Assembly (NCBI GenBank): GCA_002483265.1
Contig: DLHO01000003.1
Coordinates: 1-56,033 of the forward strand
Direction: 5' to 3'
Origin: Flavobacteriales bacterium UBA7666
GTDB lineage: Bacteria > Bacteroidota > Bacteroidia > Flavobacteriales_D > Crocinitomicaceae
Length of the DNA: 56,033 bases
In this document: positions 51,609-56,033 of the stretch, piece after piece
How the letters are laid out: every line of letters begins with the position of its first letter
Position numbering within the stretch: the stretch's first letter is position 1
Made by a program: the position numbers and the translations under genes
Notes under the pieces: generated by a model
What the model was told of the DNA's origin: nothing
The model's database searches: none
The model's input: the letters and a program-made list of their open reading frames with translations, nothing else

Positions 51609-52787
51609 TTAGATATTCTCGATAATCATAGCAGAAGCGCCACCGCCACCGTTGCAGATTCCTGCACCACCGATTTTTCCTCCGTTTTGTTTCAAGACGT
51701 GAATCAATGTTACAATGATACGAGATCCTGAGCTTCCAAGCGGGTGACCCAAAGCAACAGCTCCACCGTTCACATCCACTTTCGCAGGATCCAATCCTAA
51801 GATTTTTGTATTTGCTAATCCAACTACGGAAAACGCTTGGTTCAATTCCCAGAAATCTACCTGATCAGTTGTCAAGCCAGCTTTCGCCAATGCTTTCGGA
51901 ACTGCTTTGGAAGGTGCAGTTGTGAAAAACTCAGGTTCGTGAGCAGCATCACCATAACCAACGATTTTCGCAATCGGTTTCAATCCGTGTTTTTCAACGG
52001 CTTCTTTTGAAGCTAAGATCAATGCAGAAGCACCATCATTTAAAGTCGAAGCATTTGCAGCTGTAATGGTTCCTTCTTTATCGAAAGCTGGTTTCAATGA
52101 AGGGATTTTATCTAAAAATACGTTTTTGTATTCTTCGTCTTCAATTACTAAGATCGGATCACCTTTGCGCTGTGGAACAGAAACTCCAACGATTTCGTCT
52201 TTGAATTTTCCAGCATCCCAAGCTGCAGCAGCACGCTTATATGAAGTAATTGCAAAATTATCCTGGTCTTCACGAGTAAACTCATATTTCTTAGCTGTCA
52301 GCTCAGCACATGTTCCCATTGGAACCTTACTGTAAACATCTAATAAACCGTCTTTAGTGATTCCGTCCAACATCGTAATGTTTCCGAATTTCACACCATT
52401 TCTTCCGTCTAAATAATGAGGAGCCTGACTCATGTTTTCCATTCCACCTGCAACAATGATCTCATTGTCACCTGCCAAAATTGTTTGAGCACCCAACATG
52501 ATAGCTTTCATTCCTGAAGCACAAACCTTATTAACAGTGGTACAAGGAACAGTATTCGGCAAACCTGCTCCTAAAGCCGCCTGACGAGCAGGAGCTTGTC
52601 CGACACCAGCCTGGAGTACATTTCCCATGAAAACTTCATCAACTAATTCAGGCTTCAAACCTGATCTATCCAATGCTCCTTTAATAGCGACTGATCCTAA
52701 CTGAGTTGCAGGAATAGATGATAATCCACCCATAAACGCTCCCATTGGGGTGCGGACCGCAGCAATAATGTATACTTCTTTCGACAT
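51609..52787 (-). CDS. acetyl-CoA C-acetyltransferase (thiolase)
   Basis: 392 residues, a biosynthetic or degradative thiolase of the acetoacetyl-CoA type. Nucleophile Cys89 (NKVCASGMKA), the NEAF-like motif as ELNQAF, His in GGAVALGHPLGSSG and the second catalytic Cys in AGICNGGGGAS. It may work with the HMG-CoA lyase and leucine dehydrogenase in branched-chain amino acid and ketone-body use, although the genes are not adjacent. A TAAATTCG element lies about 22 nt before the start. Confidence 0.95.
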   Translation of the reverse strand: MSKEVYIIAAVRTPMGAFMGGLSSIPATQLGSVAIKGALDRSGLKPELVDEVFMGNVLQAGVGQAPARQAALGAGLPNTVPCTTVNKVCASGMKAIMLGAQTILAGDNEIIVAGGMENMSQAPHYLDGRNGVKFGNITMLDGITKDGLLDVYSKVPMGTCAELTAKKYEFTREDQDNFAITSYKRAAAAWDAGKFKDEIVGVSVPQRKGDPILVIEDEEYKNVFLDKIPSLKPAFDKEGTITAANASTLNDGASALILASKEAVEKHGLKPIAKIVGYGDAAHEPEFFTTAPSKAVPKALAKAGLTTDQVDFWELNQAFSVVGLANTKILGLDPAKVDVNGGAVALGHPLGSSGSRIIVTLIHVLKQNGGKIGGAGICNGGGGASAMIIENI

Positions 52788-52890
52788 AGCAATTTTAAAT
52801 TTCGATGACGAATTTACTCATTTTTCTTCTTTTATTGAATTGTTTAGTGGATTCTAAATTTCGTTTGTTAATTTAATTTGCCGATTTAAC

Positions 52891-52898
52891 TAAATTTG
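52891..52898 (+). promoter_or_regulatory. -7 element of the DUF3078 gene
   Basis: TAAATTTG, 23 nt before the ATG; the nearest plausible TTG (52865-52867) is at 23 nt, slightly far. Confidence 0.45.
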
Positions 52899-52921
52899 TA
52901 GAATTAAAAACCGAATTGCTT

Positions 52922-53905
52922 ATGAAAATCATTATTCTCGTCGTGACACTATTGACCAGTTCAATTGTTTTTTCTCAGACTGATGCTGAAAAACTGCGTG
53001 ATGACATCAAAAAATTGGATGCGCTTCATGATTCCTTGATGCCTAAATACTGGACATATACCAGTTTATTCGGATTATCCGGTTCACAAACAGCTTTTGT
53101 AAACTGGGCTGCAGGTGGTCGGAATAACGTGGCTGTACTAGGATTTATTGACTTCTCGGCTACTTATCAGAAACGCAGAATCAAGTGGTCGAATGACGTG
53201 AAATTGGCGTTGGGTGGAATGTATTACACGGATTCTACAGGTAAAAAGCAAGGACTTCAAAAAACAGATGATCGAATAGATATTGCAACTTCTTTGGGTT
53301 ATGAGTTTAAAAAACATTGGTTTTTAACCACTATTGCTGGGTTTAGAACTCAATTTCTGGATGGTTTCAGCTTCCCGAATGATTCCATGCCGATCTCACG
53401 GTTTATGGCGCCCGGGTATGCTAATTTTTCTCTGGGTATTGAGTATGCTCCTGTGGATTACTTTAATGTTTATTTGTCTCCGATTGCGGCTAAAATGACT
53501 TTTGTCAATGACCAACGATTGGCTGATGCCGGCGCTTTTGGTGTACAAGCTGCAGAATTGGATACAAGTGGAAATGTGTTGAAAAGAGGTTTGCGTTTCA
53601 GAAATGAAATCGGAGCATATTTCAGATTGCGCTTCCAAAAAGAGCTTTTCAAGAATGTTGAAATGAAAACGCGTTTGGAGTTATTCAGTAATTATGCAGA
53701 CAACCCTCAAAATATTGACGTAAACTTTGAAAATATCTTCACATTTAAGATTAATAAGTGGTTACAGGCCTCGCTGCAATGGAACTTAATTTATGATGAT
53801 GATATTGATATTCGTGATTCAAAAGGAAAAACCGGACCGAGAACACAATTTAAATCGGTGTTAGGATTAGGAATTTCATACACTTTAACGAATACGAAAA
53901 AGTAA
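52922..53905 (+). CDS. DUF3078 outer-membrane-type protein
   Basis: 328 residues or slightly fewer from ATG 52922. Signal peptide (MKIIILVVTLLTSSIVFSQ), then SLFGLSGSQTAFVNWAAGGRNNVAVLGFIDFSATYQKRRIKWSNDVKLALGG, the standard opening of DUF3078, and beta strands down to the C-terminal aromatic strand (GLGISYTLTN). Predicted to be a small outer-membrane barrel of unknown function. The next gene starts 18 nt on, with its own promoter-like element overlapping the end of this one. Confidence 0.85.
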   Translation: MKIIILVVTLLTSSIVFSQTDAEKLRDDIKKLDALHDSLMPKYWTYTSLFGLSGSQTAFVNWAAGGRNNVAVLGFIDFSATYQKRRIKWSNDVKLALGGMYYTDSTGKKQGLQKTDDRIDIATSLGYEFKKHWFLTTIAGFRTQFLDGFSFPNDSMPISRFMAPGYANFSLGIEYAPVDYFNVYLSPIAAKMTFVNDQRLADAGAFGVQAAELDTSGNVLKRGLRFRNEIGAYFRLRFQKELFKNVEMKTRLELFSNYADNPQNIDVNFENIFTFKINKWLQASLQWNLIYDDDIDIRDSKGKTGPRTQFKSVLGLGISYTLTNTKK

Positions 53906-53911
53906 AAAGCG

Positions 53912-53919
53912 TATTTTCG
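53912..53919 (+). promoter_or_regulatory. -7 element of the VWA gene
   Basis: TATTTTCG, then TTCC and the ATG: identical context to that before 45301. Confidence 0.55.
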
Positions 53920-53923
53920 TTCC

Positions 53924-56005
53924 ATGAATTACTTTTCCGATCATTCTATCTGGTGGTTGTTACCTATATCAATACTTGCTGTAGGTTTCTCGTTTTATTA
54001 TTATTTCAGAACAGAACAAAAATCGATCTGGGAAAGAAAGCAATTACGTGTATTGTTTTCGCTTCGCACGTTGAGTCTTTTCCTCATTGGATTATTGCTT
54101 CTTGGCTTGGTTTGGGAAACAATTACCTACCGACCTGAAAAACCATTGATTATTACTTTGGTGGATTCATCTTCTTCCATGATGAATTACAAGGATAGCA
54201 ATCAGGTGAAAAAACAAATTGGAAACTTCAGACAAGAATTGCCAAAATCATTGGGGGAGGGCTATGAGTATTTAGAGCTCGCTGTCGGGACGAATGTGCG
54301 TGATCTGGATAAATTGTCTTTAAACGATAAATCAAGTGATCTGGCGTCAGGATTCAAGCAAATTAAAGATCGTTTCTTTAACCGGAATATCGGTGCAATC
54401 ATTTTGATCTCTGATGGAAACTACAATCAAGGAGTTCACCCGATGTATGAAGCCGAACGAATTGAATTGACACCTGTTTTTTCACTTGCGGTTGGCGACA
54501 CCACTTTGAAACGGGATATTGTCGTGAGATCCGTTAATTCGAATGAAGTAGCGTTTTTAAACAATGAATTCCCGATTCAGGCATTGGTTGATTTTCAGCG
54601 GGTTCCTCTGGGTTCTTATCAGGTGAATTTACTTCAGAATGGAAAAGTGGTTCAATCACAGAAAGCGATTGTAAACAATACGAACCTTGATCAGAAAGAG
54701 TTTTTGTTTACTGTTTTGGCTAAAAGCAAAGGATATCAGCGTTTTACAGTTTCTGTTCAACGGATAGGAGGAGAGTTTACCAAAGACAACAATCAGCAGA
54801 CTTGTTTTGTAGAAGTCATTGATTCGAAAAGTAATGTGGTTCTTTTGGCAAGTGCCCCGCATCCGGATATTGCAGCCTTACGTTCGGTATTTGAATTGGA
54901 TCAGGAAGCTGTAATTTCTTCGGAATTAGTTGGAAATTATACTTTAGGAGCTAAACTTCCGGATTTTGTGGTTTGGTACGAAAATGGCCTGCGCCCAAAT
55001 GCAAACTTGTTCAAGCAGCTTCAAGATAAAGGAATTCCGGTTTTGATGATTCTGGGACCAAATGTGACAACCAGTTTGCTTCAAACTTACGGTTTGGCAA
55101 TGAAAGCTCCGAATGGAAATCAATACGAGGATGTATATCCTTCAGTGGCAAAAGGTTTCAATTCGTTTGGTTTATCTGCAGATTTCACTTCGATTGTTCC
55201 GGTTTTGACGCCTTTGCGAACCAAATTCGGAATGTATAAACTTCCATCAAATAGTGTAGTGGTGTTGAATCAGCGTGTTGGAAATATTTCGAAAGACAAT
55301 CCATTGATCGCAGTTTCACAAACCCAAAAATCAAAAATCGGGTTTATTCTGGGAGAAGGTTTGTGGCGTTGGAAGATGAAAGAATTCATGCAGAAGAAAA
55401 CAACTGTTGGCTTCGAAGAATTTGTCCAAAAATTGACACAGTATATTTCGGTGAAGCAAAACAGAGAACCGTTGCGCGTTACTTTGCCCAAACGATTCAA
55501 TACAATTGAAGACATCATTTTTAAAGCGGAATTCTACAATGAAGCAATGGAATTGATCACCAATCCTACTGTTGAAATGACCATTACGAAACGCGGAAAG
55601 AAAGGATTCAAGCAATTGTTTTCTCCGACAGCCAATTTCTATCAGTTAAATGTTGGTCAGTTGGAATCAGGAACTTATGACTGGAAGGTTGTTGCTGACA
55701 ATAATGGGAAAAAGTATTCCAAAGCCGGTTCGTTTGCTGTGGATGAAATTTCATTGGAAGACCAGGATACGCGTGCTAATTTTTCGACATTGAACCAATT
55801 GGCAGTTCAATCGAATGGTTCTTACAAAGCATTGGATCAGTACAAAGCGTTGATTAATGAAATTAAAACCAGAGGAGATATCACCACGATTCAATATGAA
55901 GACACGGGATATCAGGAATTGATTGACTGGAAATGGATCTTCGCGTTGATTATCTCTTTGCTTTCGGCGGAGTGGTTCCTGAGACGTTGGTGGGGAAGTT
56001 ATTAA
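53924..56005 (+). CDS. membrane VWA-like protein
   Basis: 693 residues. Two N-terminal membrane helices (about 9-27 and 45-66), a von Willebrand factor A-like domain (about 73-215) with the MIDAS start TLVDSSSSM and the ILISDGNYNQG strand, a long beta-rich extracytoplasmic part (including a glutamine-amidotransferase-like fold section, VLLASAPHPDIAAL) and a C-terminal membrane helix (about 672-687) ending in a basic WFLRRWWGSY. This resembles Bacteroidota BatA-related or VWA-membrane proteins whose role is not known. Complete: the stop is 28 bp before the window end. Confidence 0.85.
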   Translation: MNYFSDHSIWWLLPISILAVGFSFYYYFRTEQKSIWERKQLRVLFSLRTLSLFLIGLLLLGLVWETITYRPEKPLIITLVDSSSSMMNYKDSNQVKKQIGNFRQELPKSLGEGYEYLELAVGTNVRDLDKLSLNDKSSDLASGFKQIKDRFFNRNIGAIILISDGNYNQGVHPMYEAERIELTPVFSLAVGDTTLKRDIVVRSVNSNEVAFLNNEFPIQALVDFQRVPLGSYQVNLLQNGKVVQSQKAIVNNTNLDQKEFLFTVLAKSKGYQRFTVSVQRIGGEFTKDNNQQTCFVEVIDSKSNVVLLASAPHPDIAALRSVFELDQEAVISSELVGNYTLGAKLPDFVVWYENGLRPNANLFKQLQDKGIPVLMILGPNVTTSLLQTYGLAMKAPNGNQYEDVYPSVAKGFNSFGLSADFTSIVPVLTPLRTKFGMYKLPSNSVVVLNQRVGNISKDNPLIAVSQTQKSKIGFILGEGLWRWKMKEFMQKKTTVGFEEFVQKLTQYISVKQNREPLRVTLPKRFNTIEDIIFKAEFYNEAMELITNPTVEMTITKRGKKGFKQLFSPTANFYQLNVGQLESGTYDWKVVADNNGKKYSKAGSFAVDEISLEDQDTRANFSTLNQLAVQSNGSYKALDQYKALINEIKTRGDITTIQYEDTGYQELIDWKWIFALIISLLSAEWFLRRWWGSY

Positions 56006-56016
56006 GATAAAAAATT

Positions 56017-56033
56017 GTAGGGGCGAAAAATTT
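56017..56033. repeat. truncated intergenic palindrome at the right edge
   Basis: GTAGGGGCGAAAAATTT matches the left arm and first centre bases of the 40-44 bp palindrome family (compare 7373-7390). The window ends inside it. Confidence 0.75.

Noticed and set aside
1..56033. tRNA, rRNA, riboswitch, insertion sequence or prophage
   Set aside because: The gaps were read on both strands; no cloverleaf, rRNA motif, transposase, integrase or known riboswitch core was recognised. A covariance-model search would be needed to exclude small RNAs.

Overview
The window looks like a chromosomal contig from a Bacteroidota bacterium of the order Flavobacteriales, probably Fluviicola or another member of the Crocinitomicaceae. 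The evidence is: an AT-rich genome; promoters of the Bacteroidota type (TTG, about 17-21 nt, then TAnnTTTG); a short primary sigma factor without region 1.1; a long-form GAPDH; an extended NusB; SusC-style receptors with carboxypeptidase-like N-domains; DUF1573 and DUF3078 proteins; and a type IX secretion (T9SS) tail on a secreted protein. The genus assignment is inference. No rRNA, tRNA, CRISPR array, transposase or phage gene was seen.

Layout. 1-3700: a 5'-truncated methyltransferase, a di-haem peroxidase, an ECF sigma factor and a PorG-like outer-membrane protein. Remnants of a second sigma/OMP pair lie between the last two. 3757-6816: pyrD, an HMG-CoA lyase-like gene and lipoproteins. 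6905-10819: a lipoprotein and a probable metal-uptake module (His/Cys small protein, TonB receptor, lipoprotein). 10887-15131 (minus): GAPDH, rpoD and an HtrA protease. 15259-21744: dapF, an unknown gene, a GNAT acetyltransferase, mltG, a glycosylasparaginase and a GH2 beta-mannosidase. Several of these overlap; the last two fit breakdown of the N-glycan core. 21860-26024 (minus): a tightly coupled operon of a small exported protein, Lnt and a large T9SS-secreted PKD/CUB-like protein. 26264-31918: a MarR regulator, a TonB-like receptor, an SF2 helicase and a lipoprotein. 32185-35088: six small membrane proteins, three of them tandem paralogues. 35214-38772: ettA, a VF530 protein and pepD. 38881-42883: a histidine kinase, then three DjlA-like membrane J-domain proteins and a DUF3820 protein. 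43071-46032: a small ORF, an XRE regulator, mnmA and an exported protein. 46121-56005: an ABC exporter, leucine dehydrogenase, nusB-DUF1573-yajC, an Arg-rich exported peptide, a thiolase, a DUF3078 protein and a VWA membrane protein.

Most genes are ordinary core metabolism and envelope functions. The less ordinary signals are: (i) the tandem triplication of membrane TerB/J-domain proteins, served by a duplicated 35-bp promoter-like element; (ii) the collapsed sigma/OMP duplication; (iii) a set of seven genes whose start codon lies exactly 4 nt after a -7 element, which implies leaderless mRNAs; (iv) several intergenic palindrome families, including perfect 40-44 bp palindromes, one of which the right edge of the window cuts; and (v) four 11-bp tandem units in front of an exported-protein gene.
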